Of a stretch of 64,000 nucleotides of DNA, positions 33,853 through 45,112 are shown in pieces (position 1 is the stretch's first letter; each line of letters opens with the position of its first letter). The DNA lies in NCBI RefSeq assembly GCF_963678975.1, contig NC_089272.1, positions 22,891,399 through 22,955,398 of the forward strand, given 5' to 3'. The notes below the pieces were generated by a model. It did not search any database. It had not been told where the DNA came from and was given only the letters and a program-made list of their open reading frames with translations. Position numbers and translations under genes: made by a program. Source of the DNA: Dysidea avara (taxonomy: Eukaryota > Porifera > Demospongiae > Dictyoceratida > Dysideidae).

Positions 33853-34179
33853 TTCAGTGTATTAGGACTAGAAAACTCTAATTAAAGCCCACCTGCCAAT
33901 GAAAAAGAAAAATGCGTCAAAGTTGACTGCAATTAAATGGATAAAACCGACTGGCCTGTTAAGTGTACCGTTAAGGAAGAAGCACAGCCACGGTACCACA
34001 ACTGGGTCGCTTCAGGGGTTGCTTCAGGATACTCCACTTCAGGAAATGCGTACTCACTACGCGGGAGACCTTGTAATATCCAGTGGGAGCAATAGCAGAC
34101 ACTTGAAGTCTAAAAACAAGCCCCAAATGAAGAGGACGTACGGAGCGAAAAGGAATCATCCACACGCGAACCGCAAAAA

Positions 34180-34205
34180 TTTTTTTTTTTTTTTTTTTTT
34201 TTTTT
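34180..34205. repeat. Poly-T run (26 bp)
   Basis: An uninterrupted T run just outside the 5' end of the LINE. On the minus strand it is poly-A, so it could be the tail of another retrocopy next to which the LINE inserted. Confidence 0.7.
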
Positions 34206-34392
34206 CATTTACAAGTTGTCAAACAACTTTTCCAATAAATTCACTGTCCTCCAGACTTAAAGTATTACAGGAATACCAAAACCCTCTAATAGAGCAGTCA
34301 AATACCCTAATATAACAGTCACCAATTTTTTGCAAAAAGGTGGTGTAAATCAATTCTACATAATGCTGATATGCTTAAAATGTGGTTCTACA
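34206..34392. other. Inner part of the interrupted inverted-repeat element
   Basis: Contains 'ctctaatagagcagtcaaat' (dispersed motif) near 34284. No gene. Confidence 0.4.
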
Positions 34393-34648
34393 TACACTGT
34401 TAAAAATAAAGAGTAACCATCACTCTGAAGAGTTCCCAGTGTAGGGAGGATTTAACACCCCATGGAGAGTAACCAACACTCTGAAGAGAATAACCATTAC
34501 TCTGAAGAGTAAGTGACACCACCTTCAGAGTATGTGTTACTCCCCAGTTTAGTCCTTTAGAGTAATGGTTACTCTCCAGGGGTGTTAAATCCTCCCTACA
34601 CTGGGAACTCCTTGAGAGTTGTGGTTACTCTTCATTTTAACAGTGTAC
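34393..34648. mobile_element. 256-bp MITE with 'TACACTGTTAAAA' ends
   Basis: 'tacactgttaaaaataaag' is inverted at the right as 'cattttaacagtgta'. 'tgtagggaggatttaacacc' pairs with 'ggtgttaaatcctccctaca'. Internal 'gagtaacca...actctgaagag' units repeat. No coding sequence. Confidence 0.8.
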
Positions 34649-34814
34649 TTTTTGTTTTAGAATTTTAGGCTTTCAGCTGAAATGATTGACTTTTTATGTT
34701 AGAGTGTTTGACAGCCATATTAAAGATTTTGCTATTTGTGCAGTCAAGTCTGCAGTATTTTATGTCTTTATAGTGTTGGATTTGCAGGAACTAGTGTTTA
34801 ACAACTTTCAGTAC

Positions 34815-35272
34815 ATAATCGAAAACAATTATCCACCTTGCATGCATTTTCAAACCATTTTTTCTGATTTTGAGCAAAAGTAGCTAGGGCGATTATTGCT
34901 CCAGTGACAGCCTCTTTTCTCTGGTCTATAACTCATCAGTACAATACTTTAAATGAAATAAGCCATACATATTTAGAAAGTACATGAGTAGCCCTACAAT
35001 CTGAAGGTATGGGACTATTGATTTAATGCAAGTGTGATCTGCAAACAATGGCTGTCCTTGAATTGAGCGTTTTTTTCCGATTTTACGTAGCTATTATTTT
35101 CAAAAGGATGCTGTACCGAGACCAAGAACCCGAGAGATCTGAAACTTGGTACACAAGTTTATGAAGCATTGGCCTACCTGGAGATGTGCAGAATGTTTGA
35201 ATATTCACTGTAGTTTACAAGAAATAGCATCCGATATTGGAGCCCGTTCGATATTAGGTGAGCTCCTCTACC
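34815..35272. repeat. Right arm of the ~460-bp inverted repeat
   Basis: Reverse complement of 29336-29800; the outer end is 'aggtgagctcctcta'. The two arms make a foldback structure interrupted by the LINE and the small MITE. Confidence 0.75.
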
Positions 35273-35274
35273 AC

Positions 35275-35600
35275 AGATTCCATCATGCTATTAGAACTCT
35301 CTGTGGTCACTAATACTCAACATCACCTTTTGGCTGCAAGAACTGGTCATAAAGAAGGTCATTAATTACTGCTGCCGTGACCTTCAACATGCTGGATTTT
35401 CAGTTGATCTTGTGACAATTGAAGTTGGCTGTCTAGGCCATTTCATTCCATGACCATTACAAGACTTAACAATGTGTGCCATCTACCGAAGAGTACAATA
35501 CGTTGTATACTTCAGCAGGCAGCTCGTGTTTCCATCTCCTGTGATATTTAATGCTCAGGCTTCAGCTTCATGGGTTGTAGTCAATCTGTTGAACTATTGA
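35275..35600 (+). pseudogene. Relic of an endonuclease-type retroelement C-terminus
   Basis: Interrupted frames read 'DLQHAGFSVDLVTIEVGCLG', a stop, then 'AIYRRVQYVV' and 'FNAQASASWVV'. This is the same C-terminal block as in 28218-29005 ('ISSYYETIEISALGHYQP', 'ASERIFLARN'), from another subfamily. Several stops; no function. Confidence 0.55.
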
Positions 35601-35667
35601 TATAATTATTTAGTCATATAAGTACTGAGCTACAATTTTTTTTGTCTTGCTGGGCAGTATCGTTCTT

Positions 35668-35991
35668 CAGGGGCGTACGCAGGAATTTTGAAAAGGGGTT
35701 TCCACTACAGCTAAGTGACTGTTGTATTAGAGTAGTTTGTATTACCTGACTGCTCTATTAGAGTATCTCGATCTTTCCACCAAAATCATAATTCAAAAAA
35801 GAATGCTATAAGTGTTGCTATCATGTTAGAAACTATTTTTTAACAAAGATAAATAAAATATGTTCTGTTCCATGATAGATTCCAGATTCTGGAAACCTAT
35901 TAAAAGTTTCAATTTTTTGATGTTTCAAGCAGTGTGTAAAATCCAAAGGGATTTCCTGAAACCCCTGGAAACCCCCCTCGGTACGCCCCTG
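35668..35991. mobile_element. hAT-like MITE
   Basis: The ends 'caggggcgtacgcagg' and 'cctcggtacgcccctg' are inverted. GTTCTT occurs beside both ends but not as a full octamer. Two 'ctattagagta' motifs lie inside. Confidence 0.65.
35722..35775. repeat. Example of the dispersed 'CTCTATTAGAGTA' motif
   Basis: The odd-length palindrome CTCTATTAGAG, usually within 'gactgctctattagagtatc', recurs near 19545, 19565, 34284, 35730, 35753, 36840, 36865, 37957, 39968, 39995 and 42836, often in pairs about 25-30 bp apart. Many copies lie inside hAT-like MITEs. Confidence 0.75.
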
Positions 35992-36710
35992 TTCTTTATG
36001 CTTGATGTATCGCCAGTTTCATGGAAAGCGGTATAATTATGCAACCACCTATTCTGTTTGGTAGGCATCACCATCATAACACTAGAGCATGCTCTAATTT
36101 CTTTGCTAATCTGCCTAGATGCTGTAGGATGTAATAGCAACGAAGGTGAAAATGAATATTAATAAGCGTTGATAAACTACTCTACATATGACAATTAACA
36201 CTGTACAACACTATAAGCCAACTAACTATACAAAGGCGAACATACCGGTATTTATAGGTACAGAACACGTGATACATACATGCTCGCATACATACAGAAA
36301 TCTTATAAGTTCATTATGATGTCAGTCACTACAATACCATTGTTAAAATTTTCACAGAGGCATTTTCATTGCAGGACCCGGTCATCTTTCTAATTTACTT
36401 TAAAGTTGTTGCATTTGTTTTGTTTTGTATTTGTGTCCATGTATTTGTACTAGTGTGTTAAGTTTTGTACTTGTTAGCTAGCTATATGTGTATTTGTTGG
36501 TATTGTATGTTCAGTGCTCTGGTAAGGAAGAACGATATAGTTGTTGATTATCAGACGGTAATTTATAAATCAATCAATCAATCACTAGGGCTCCAGTTAT
36601 TATTACTTTTAAATAACTTTGTAACCCTGAGACTACCCTTGTAGTCAATGTCATGTAATTGTCAAATTATGACACTATCATAATTCCTACAAATGTGCCA
36701 TGATGGTCTA
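35992..36710. other. Noncoding stretch, nothing recognised
   Basis: AT-rich with a '(aatc)' run near 36571-36584. No gene. Confidence 0.45.
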
Positions 36711-37089
36711 AGTACAATCAGGGCCGCCCACAGGGGGGGGGGGGGGCGACTGGGGCATTTTGCCCCGGGCCCCAGCCTGAAAGGGGCCCCAGGAGGCCCC
36801 ATGAAGGGCCCCCTAAATACCTGTTTAAAAGATCGATATACTCTAATAGAGCAGTCAGATCTAAATACTCTAATAGAGCAGTCACAGTATTCTTCAGAGT
36901 AGCAGTGTAGCAAGCTTATAGATAAGGAGATATGGTTGGTGATGAGTAGTTATTGTCATTGCCAGCAGGTTGTGACCTTTTTTTTTTTTTTTTTTTTTTT
37001 TGGTCTTCACTTTACAACTTGGGTCAAGGGCCCCACTTTAACTCTTTGCCCTGGGCCCCTTAATTTCTCTGGGCGGCCCTGAGTACAAT
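36711..37089. mobile_element. hAT MITE with perfect 8-bp target duplication
   Basis: The element (36719-37081, 363 bp) begins 'cagggccgccca' and ends 'tgggcggccctg'. AGTACAAT flanks it at 36711-36718 and 37082-37089. Subterminal 'ggggcccc' motifs repeat in both orientations. It contains two 'actctaatagagcagtca' motifs and a poly-T module (36900-37020) also found in another hAT family at 51180-51290. Confidence 0.92.
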
Positions 37090-37133
37090 ACATGTTTCAT
37101 TGGAACCAAGAAAATAAACCTAAACCAAAGCAA

Positions 37134-37560
37134 TTAGGTAGTAAGGGACCTAGAGGATCCCCTGTTGACACCTATGGAAGCAAGAATATGTCTGTGACCA
37201 AACCACAGTTCAGCCCAAGGGGGTAATCCATAAAAATCCTCAGAGACATGCTCAGGAAAAGCTGTGCGGTTACATTCATTAAAAGTATCCTTCACGTCTA
37301 TTTTGAGAAGGACTAGTGATTCATCACTGCCAATTAAGATGGGAAAGAGAGTAATGGACAGCATGGATAGCTGCCTCAAGTCCACCAACCCCCACTTGAC
37401 CATGAGGCAGGAAAACATTGGGAAGAAAAGTTTGAGCAAATTGACAGCCCAGATGACTAGCAAGATGACTGAGTATCTCACCAACTGCATGCAATGGGAT
37501 GAACACCTCCATTCCTTTTAAGAAATGTTGTTAAAAGGGCACTGCACAACCAAGAGGCTG
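37134..37560 (-). pseudogene. Decayed reverse-transcriptase fragment
   Basis: 'LLKIDVKDTFNECNR' and 'WAELWFGHRHILASIGVNRG' correspond to RT blocks 'K-I-D...A-F-N-x-x-x-R' and '...GVQQGD'. Another frame gives 'HGQVGVGGLEAAIHAV', the block just upstream. Frameshifts separate them. Likely the RT of the same broad retroelement group as the endonuclease relics, here on the minus strand. Confidence 0.6.
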
Positions 37561-37845
37561 GCAATGGACAAGCTTTACCAGAAAGTAACACGTTCATTAG
37601 GCTAGTGAGATATATGTATGAAGGCAGCCTTAAGCAGATAGTGCAGTGTGGCCACTGACTGCATCAAGAAGGTTTTGGGCTCATAAACCAGGGGAATCAG
37701 GGTTGGTATCATAGGGTAAATCCTTCAAACATATAAGCTAGAGTTCAATATTATATAATATTATGAACTCTTGATATAAGTGTAGCAGATTCAGTATTGC
37801 CATTGAGTAGAATTTCGAGTGACAATTTTTCTCAAACCGCTAACG

Positions 37846-37886
<41 letters not shown>

Positions 37887-38432
37887 CATCTGAAAATAAG
37901 GCATGATAACCACATCCCTTGAAATATCATGTAGACCAGAGGCCTACTCAAGATACTCTAATAAAGCAGTCACCCTAATACAACAGACATGTTCAATATT
38001 CTACTAAAACAATCACACATGTAGATTATAGCTATAGCTACTGTACTAGGTATAACAAAAAACTGAAAGTAAATGTTTTAAATGAACAAAATTAATGGTA
38101 AAGTAGTGAAGCAAGATATATGGTATTACAACATATATAGTTTGGAATTGGAAAAAAAAAAAAAAAGATTGCTATTAATGCCAATGTGGTAGGGATTCCC
38201 CACAGAGCTATGTTGTAAAGCATTATTTATATTTCCTATTTCACTAATTTTTATCATTTTGGATGTATTTATATACTATATAGAACTATGATTAAACAGT
38301 TTTACAAGTGAATAGTGTTAGTCATCAGATTCCTTTAAGTAGGATATGTTCTGTAATCACAAGTTTGGTGTATAGCAGTGTGTTTGTACGGTGTAGTTGA
38401 TTTACTACTGTTTAACAGTCTAACATTCATAA
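37561..38432. other. Noncoding stretch with microsatellite
   Basis: Contains the (TA)n run 37847-37885, the motif 'actctaataaagcagtcacc' near 37957 and an A run at 38151-38166. No gene. Confidence 0.5.
37847..37885. repeat. (TA)n microsatellite
   Basis: About 19 TA dinucleotides. Confidence 0.9.
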
Positions 38433-38645
38433 ATGGATTATATACCACCTTACCGGCTTACCCTTAGAACACAAAGATTTTCAGTTAAAGGGTACACATC
38501 TAGCATAAATAAAGTCTTGTCTGGAGTTCTTCAGGGCACCGTCCTTGGACCCCTTATGTTTTGGGTACCCTATATTTTTGCTATACATTTAATAGATACT
38601 AACATTGCCTCCTCCATCTGTCTCTTTGCTAATTGTATAGAATAA
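38433..38645 (+). pseudogene. LINE RT fragment (Jockey/CR1 type)
   Basis: 'SGVLQGTVLGPLMF' and 'SSICLFANC' match the RT blocks 'SGVPQGTVLGPLMF' and 'LFADDC' of the intact LINE. The catalytic Asp-Asp is lost and the frame is truncated on both sides. Confidence 0.75.
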
Positions 38646-38659
38646 TTACATCACTAATG

Positions 38660-38850
38660 CATGCCAATCATATTAATGATGATGTGAAAAACACTGAAAA
38701 TGAAAATGATTGGCATTAGCACTGACATCATTGCAGCCATTTCTTGGCTGCTACCTTTGATTTCACAACTTTTTTTGCCCTGGTATTTTTGTAGGGTGCA
38801 CCCTTTTTCACAGTTTTTACTGTGATGTTTCAGCTCCCTGGGATATTATC
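38660..38850. repeat. Partial copy of MITE family M62
   Basis: 'gcagccatttcttggctgc', 'tttgatttcacaac' and 'gggtgcacccttttt' match 54772-55121 and 62411-62657. The left arm is mostly missing. Confidence 0.55.
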
Positions 38851-39331
38851 AGCAACAAGCCACCTATCACAGTTACCAATCATCCAATCAATAAATCAAT
38901 GAACCTTTATCTAGAATTGAATTATCTTGTTTATAGATGTCTACTTCATGATCTGGTTCTAGAGCTGTACCTCAACTGATCAAATCAGGTCCTGCGCATT
39001 TTGTATATCACAGCATACATATGCCCTCTTTAACCTTTAACACGTATACTACCTCAGAAACTGTTTTATTGATAGATAGATAAATACAGTAGATAGATAG
39101 GCAGATAGATAGATAGATATATATATATATATTTCATATGCGTATACGTACCTCCCGAGTGGAGTACTATCACACATATCTAAATTACATGACTGTGTAC
39201 ATTAGTTGTTTAATTAGCTAATTACAAGTGTGCATGTGTATGTATACAATTTGTCTTAAAGTTTGTTTACTGATTCTTGATTAACCACATTATATTGGTA
39301 GTGTCAAGAGTACATGATAGTTATATGGGGA
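38851..39331. other. Noncoding stretch with GATA repeat
   Basis: (GATA/TAGA)n and (TA)n occupy 39068-39131. Otherwise no feature. Confidence 0.5.
39068..39131. repeat. (GATA)n/(TA)n microsatellite
   Basis: Interrupted 'gatagata' runs passing into 'tatatatata'. Confidence 0.85.
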
Positions 39332-40270
39332 CAGTGGCATAGCCAGGAAAAAAAATTTTACTGAGGCAAAGTTTATACATTGACCTAATTGAGAGAGTCT
39401 GACTTAACTGATTACAAACATTTTCAAGCATGGGTGGTACAGCATTTACAGGGATGGATGGAAGAAACTGGTTTAGAATACTCTGAGCGTTTTCTGCATG
39501 TCATAAGCTCCAGCTTAGTTAATGCTATAAGCTCCAGCTTAGTTAATGTTACATATGTATATCATGCTAGCTTAATTGTACTCAATGCAAAAAAATTGAC
39601 TTACTCTAGAGATATTTTGAGTGGTCAAGCCATTCATGGACTGCAACAGAGGTTATAGTCATGCACACTATAACTTTTATTGATCTGGTGTGATATTTAA
39701 GTCAGAGATTACCTCTTTCATATGATGCTCAACTGCATGTGCTAAGCATGTCAAACTAGGGAGTCTGGGAGCATGCTCTTTCAAGGAAAATTTTGAAAAT
39801 ATATGCTTTGAAATGGCTATTTTTTGATTGTAAATGCATGATGTGCATGATCAATTAGCTCAGTGCAATGCCATGCAGTTGACTCACTGGAACTTTTGAA
39901 ATGTAAATGTAAATGATTTAGACCAAGCATGCAGTGTAATGGGAACAGTGGCTATAGTCTATACTGAATGCTCTATTAGAGTATATTATGATGACTGCTC
40001 TATTAGAGTATCTCGATATTTTTCATACAAATTCTGAAATTCAAGTAGCTGAAAAGTAGTCCAGGTAATGCCAGACCATGTCACTGTGCGCCCCAGCCCT
40101 GCTTAGTACTACAGCCATAGATTCTATCTGTGTGGTACAGTATTAAATACTCTCTATTTGAGTAGAGAAATCGGGGAATCAAAACTCAACTGAGCCTGCT
40201 CAGCCTGAATTGTTGAGCATTTTTTACCGAGGCAGCTGCCTCGGTTGCCTCAATGGTAGCTACGCCACTG
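39332..40270. mobile_element. hAT-like nonautonomous element, copy 1 (family hB)
   Basis: The ends 'cagtggcatagccagg' and 'ggtagctacgccactg' are inverted. The interior matches copy 2 at 42153-43100 ('actgaggcaaagtttataca', 'ttgatctg', 'gagcatttttt'). About 940 bp; no transposase. Two 'ctctattagagta' motifs inside. The flanking octamers do not match. Confidence 0.75.
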
Positions 40271-40659
40271 GGGGAGAGTATCTAATTCTCAGTATGGCCT
40301 GTACAAAAACCCTGGGTAAGTTCACCCAAAGTTCACCTTTCATCAAATCATCACCTTCAATGGAAATAGGGAACTGTTGACTGGTGTTGATTTATGTTGA
40401 TGAGGGCAAAGCCTTTGTTCTCACAAAAGGCTGAGCTGTTACTTTACCGAGGGTGTTTGGTGAATGCATTCAAGTTAGACACTCTCTCCCATATTATGTA
40501 CTCTTGGTAGCTAGCGTGTTCCAGGGTCTGATTGATGATGATTGTATGCTTCCATGTGCACTCTTGTGTAAAGCTATAAAGTGACCATGTGTATAATGAC
40601 ATGTTACTGGTATGAGTTATTATCATCGAAGTCAATATTGTAGGAAAGCAAGACTAGTT
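40271..40659. repeat. Repeat shared with 44270-44460
   Basis: 'ttgatgagggcaaagccttt', 'gtgttt' and 'agacactctctcccatatta' parallel 'ctgataaggtcaagtcttta', 'gtgttcc' and 'cgacactctcccccactaca' at 44330-44440. Direct, diverged copies of unknown origin. Confidence 0.45.
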
Positions 40660-41165
40660 TTGTGTCTGTCCTTCTACTTACAAACTAGGCCATCCCAAGA
40701 AGAAACTAAATCCATCTTCTTGTTTAGTACAAATCTTGCTGATTCAGTGTCTTTGTGCCATCTCTAATTTATCAATACTGTATCTACCTGATAGTGTGAT
40801 GACCATATGCATGCACTGATACATACTCTAAGACTGGTCATATGAGTAGCTAGGTTTGATAGCATGATGCCTCCACAGCGATTGGACAGCTTTTTTCAAT
40901 TGTAAAAAACCATGAACAGACTCTCCCTTCTTGACAATATTGTTAAATGTGCTCATGCCGGTTCAGTTTTTGGTCTATAGTGACTCCAAAGTAGTTGGCA
41001 TGTTCAACTTGTTTGATAGTACAGTATTGTCTATAATAATGACATTGTAAGCTACGTAGCTAGGTTAGGTAACTTAGACTTGTTTGATATTTTCGAGCAC
41101 TCATCGCATTTAGTAGGATTGAATTTCATTTGCTACTTCTTGGCCCACTGGAACAAAGCGTTTAA
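40660..41165 (-). pseudogene. Decayed LINE 3' part (RT thumb region)
   Basis: Minus-strand frames read 'FQWAKK', a stop, 'QMKFNPTKC', then 'VTIDQKLNRHEHI' and later 'LEMAQRH'. These match the W-A-x-K-W-Q-L...F-N-x-x-K-C, 'L-G-V...L-x-W-x-x-H-I' and 'LEKVQRRA' blocks of Jockey/CR1 ORF2. Stops and frameshifts throughout. Confidence 0.65.
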
Positions 41166-41555
41166 CTTAATAGAAATGCATACTTTTCTATAAGCTACTA
41201 CAATATTAACTTTTGAAATTAATCATTAAGGCTTGTAGCACACTGTCAGGCCAGTCAGACCACTACACTTAATTTAATAACTCTATACCTTCTTTGTGTA
41301 TCAATAGCTGGCCTGGCCATTATACCTTAACTATCTGTTATATGGTCCTGATCACATTTTAAAGATCACATACTACAAAACTCTACAGTATTGGATACCC
41401 AGCAAGAATTCAAATTGTATTTGCATGCAACTGCAAGGAGTACTCCGGCAGAAACTGAAAGTGTACATGTGTCTAAAGTAATTTTATACCAGTTGCATCT
41501 AAATATGTGGTGTGCATAATCAGTATATGGGCAGTCGGCAATGCAATGGGGTGGG
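41166..41555. other. Noncoding stretch, nothing recognised
   Basis: No feature beyond AT-rich sequence. Confidence 0.4.
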
Positions 41556-41675
41556 GTAAAACCAGGACGGGGACGGGGACAACAGGGGTAAAACCGGGAC
41601 TGACGGGGACGGGGAAAATAAGGGTAAAACCGGGACGGGGATGACCAACAGGAGTAAAACCGGGACGGGGACAGC
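41556..41675. repeat. GACGGGG/GGTAAAACC minisatellite, plus orientation
   Basis: Repeating 'gggtaaaaccgggac' and 'ggggacgggga' units, irregular period 30-40 bp. An inverted relative lies at 45113-45190. Confidence 0.8.
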
Positions 41676-42152
41676 AAGTATCACCGAAGTTATATCCCTA
41701 GCTTCCCATTATAAATACTGGCGATCGAGCTGGCAATGTATAATTAGAAAGAAGAGCCGATTAGTCTTCAAGCTGGACAGCAAAATTGGCACGGCATTAT
41801 ATTCCGCTGTATTATAAACATTATCGTGATCATGAAGCCAATGAAGCTAATAGGCTGTAGGACCAGGTGTCCTACAAACTTGTGCTGTAAAGCCTTAATA
41901 ACTAAACAATAATTTTTTTAAAAAGTTTGTGTGTTAGCTATAGCTGTAATTTTTGGTTTTATACATAGTGTGTTTGCTTTCCTTGCCATGCCCACAGCTG
42001 ACCCAAGTTGGTCAGATATGCATGTGGTCATGTTGACAGAGGATCCATACACATGAATTTTCAAGTAAATTTTATTTTGCATATTGATTTTGTGCACATT
42101 GCATTATTTTATAGCTATACTCGCTGTCCAACATTCTGCAAATATATATCTA
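41676..42152. other. Noncoding stretch, nothing recognised
   Basis: AT-rich; no gene or clear repeat. 'ggaccaggtgtcctacaa' near 41860 is inverted at 53530 ('tgtaggacacctggtccta'), a small shared fragment. Confidence 0.4.
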
Positions 42153-43100
42153 CAGTGGCGTAGCCAGGAAAAAATATATACTGAGGCAAAGTTTATACAC
42201 TGCATGTCGACCAAATTAAGAGGGTCTGCTTCTGATTCAACTGATTCACAAATACTTTCAATCAGCTATGGGCGGTACAGCATTTGCAGGTTGACTATCT
42301 GGTTGGATGGAGAAAACTATTTCAGAAGACTCTGAGCATTTTTCTACATGTAATAAGTAATGCTCCAGCATAGTTAATGCTATACAGTATACCATGCTTC
42401 AATTATTAGACTAGTTCAATTGCATGCAATATAACTTACTCCGGAGATATTTTTAGTGGTCAGGCCATCCATGGACTGCAACAGATGTCATAGACATGCA
42501 CACTACTTTTTATTGATCTGATGTGATGTTTAAGTCAGAGATAATTATCTCTTTCATGTGATGCTCAACTGCATTTGCTAAGCATGTCAAGCTAGGGAGT
42601 CTCTCAAGAAAGTTTTGAAAATATATACTTTGAAATGGCACGTTGAGGCAATTTTTTTATTGTAACTGCTAATGCATGATATGCATGATAAATTAACTCA
42701 ATGTAATGCCATCAGTGCAGTTGACTCATTGGAGCTTTTGAAAAGTAATGTAAAGACAATTAACATAAATGTAAATGATCAAGCAGTGTAATGAGAACAG
42801 TGGCTATAATTTGTATTGAATGCTTTATCATGACTGCTCTATTAGAGCATAGATCTATGATTGGAGTATCTCAATCTTTTACAAATTCAAGCCACACTAA
42901 ATAGAATCTATGGCTGTAGTACTAAGCAGGGCTGGAGCCTATGGTGACATGGTGCTGGACCTCTTTTCAGCTACTGTGGTACAGTAATAATGCTGTCTAG
43001 TAACGTTTGAGTAGAAAATCCGGGGTGCCAAAACTCAGGCCTGCTCAGCCTGTTGTTGAGCATTTTTGCCTCGGTTGCCACAATGGTAGCTACGCCACTG
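42153..43100. mobile_element. hAT-like nonautonomous element, copy 2 (family hB)
   Basis: The ends 'cagtggcgtagccagg' and 'ggtagctacgccactg' are inverted. The flanks TATATCTA (42145-42152) and TATATATA (43101-43108) differ by one base, as an aged 8-bp duplication would. The interior matches copy 1. Confidence 0.82.
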
Positions 43101-45112
43101 TATATATACACTTAATTTCATTTCTTTATCACATTCATGATGATGTTTAAATTAAACATGGCTCAGTGGCCAGGGAGGCTGATATACTTCCAGCATGCAG
43201 GATAATATAGTTATACTTAGTAATATATAAGATTGCCACTAACTAGCTATACTGATAAGACAAATGATGACATGATAAACACTGAAAATATAGGATTAGC
43301 TATACAAGACACCAAAATCATGAATTAAAAATGCAGCTCAGTACCTACAGTATAATAAAGGAAATGCTAAGAAAAATCATAGATGTAGCTGTATAGCAAT
43401 ATGTGGCATGCAAAACATAGAGTTATTCTCTACAAAAGGTAACTGATTAACATATGAACCAGTTGAAAATTTTCAACTTTGTGGCTGTGTTAGAGGAATA
43501 TTTTACAAATCACTGTTGTTTTGTTGACTTCATACCATCATAATAGTAGGGACGTCCATGCCACAATATCTTGATAGAGACACAATGTCCTCCGGTATTG
43601 ATGGTGCACCACAAAGCTAATAACAATGATCATAATGATAAGTGACAATGACAAGTTATTGATTTCTTTGAGGCCGGTTGATTTTATGCTGATCACTCAG
43701 AATTACCCATGGACTTTTATTGGTAAACAAGCATGACAAAACTTTTGATTTACCTTTGCATTCATAATACTGATCCCTTCTGTTTGCTGTACAGGCAGCA
43801 GTAGCATCAATTCAATCAGTGATAATATATTGTGCCTTTCGCGTGCTGGGAAATTCAGTTCCACAATAACCCATGCATGACATGGCCTGGGATGGGAAAT
43901 AATTATGGTCCATCAATCCAAGGAGTCAAACATGAAGTTTAACTTCATCCATCTCAGACTGATAAAGATCCTCTGAGGAGGAAGAAAGATCAACCATTTT
44001 ATCATTGGCTTCTTTCAAAGAAAGGAAATCGTATGCAGCATTTTTGTAGCAGCTTCATTGTCCAATTCAATATTGGCCAGGTCTAGGTGTTCATCCATAC
44101 AAACTACAATTAGCAGCACTGTTGTAATGATATCTGCATAATCAGCATTAAAGCACTGGACTGATGTATGAAAAGCAAGAGCTAACTGAGCTAATGTGTG
44201 GACAGAAATTCCAGCATGATAGTTCAGCTCCATTCTGGCAGGCTCATTGTATGCAGAAAATACCTGTGGATATAAACAGAAAACTACCTCCACTGGTGAT
44301 AGAGAATGGTTGATTAGCATTAATTGGTGCTGATAAGGTCAAGTCTTTATTCTTTGAACAGACTCAGGTGTAACTTAACACAGTGTGTTCCATGGAAGTA
44401 TTTCAGTTCGACACTCTCCCCCACTACAATATTATGAACTATATATTGCCTAGCATATGAGTAAACTAATTTTCAGCATGCACGGCGGATTGAGCTAAAT
44501 AATTCCACTTGCCTAAGCTTCTTTTTCTTGACTTCCCACTGTGCTTCATCTAAGCCTAGATCATAAAGAAACACTATCCTTCGATCCTTTAGGTTGGATG
44601 GGAGGATTAGCATCCAAAGTGTTCAGAATTCTCCAAGTGATCTACAACTTCAAAGCCTGCCCAGAGCTACATTCAAATCACTAGAAAGTATACTGTGCAG
44701 GCTTCCCGGGGGAGCATGTATGCCAAAGATGTATGCACAAAGACGATGATTACAATCTGGGCACGAAATGATTTGACTGATCTTCCACTTCACAATCCAT
44801 TTGAAAAACCACTCAGGAGTGTCTTAGTGTGAGGTCTGGGTTTATATAGCTAGCTGAAGACGTCAAAATCTCTCTAACCTTATATGGCAGTTCAAAGGTT
44901 ACCCGAGAAAGCTAATTGATTTTTTCTTAGCTAAGCCATGCACTAGCTAAGGATGTCAAAATCTCTCAAACCCTTAAGTGGCAGTTTAAAGATGAAATTA
45001 CCTCAAAGGCTACTTGATATTTTGTCTTAGCCATACATAAATTATATCCAATCCAAGATTCAATCCCTTTACGGTAGAGAAAATCGCTTACTCCAACAGT
45101 GGTCTCTATACC
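43101..45112. other. Noncoding stretch with a shared repeat
   Basis: It holds the copy at 44270-44460 of the repeat near 40330-40520. A 101-codon minus frame at 44015-44320 has no recognisable motif and is not called. No gene supported. Confidence 0.4.

Larger units (their letters stand above)
29805..34178 (-). mobile_element. CR1/L2/Jockey-like LINE, apparently full length
   Basis: Two long minus-strand open frames, ORF1 (33852-32800) and ORF2 (ending 29913), have a few hundred bases of 5' leader and a short 3' tail. The tail ends in an 'aataataataat' microsatellite (plus-strand 29811-29824) rather than poly-A, as in CR1/L2-type elements. Both frames are open without stops, so the insertion is probably recent. 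It sits between the arms of a 460-bp inverted repeat. Confidence 0.8.

Noticed and set aside
44015-44320. 101-codon minus frame
   Set aside because: No homology seen by eye and no splice context; the region otherwise holds repeats.
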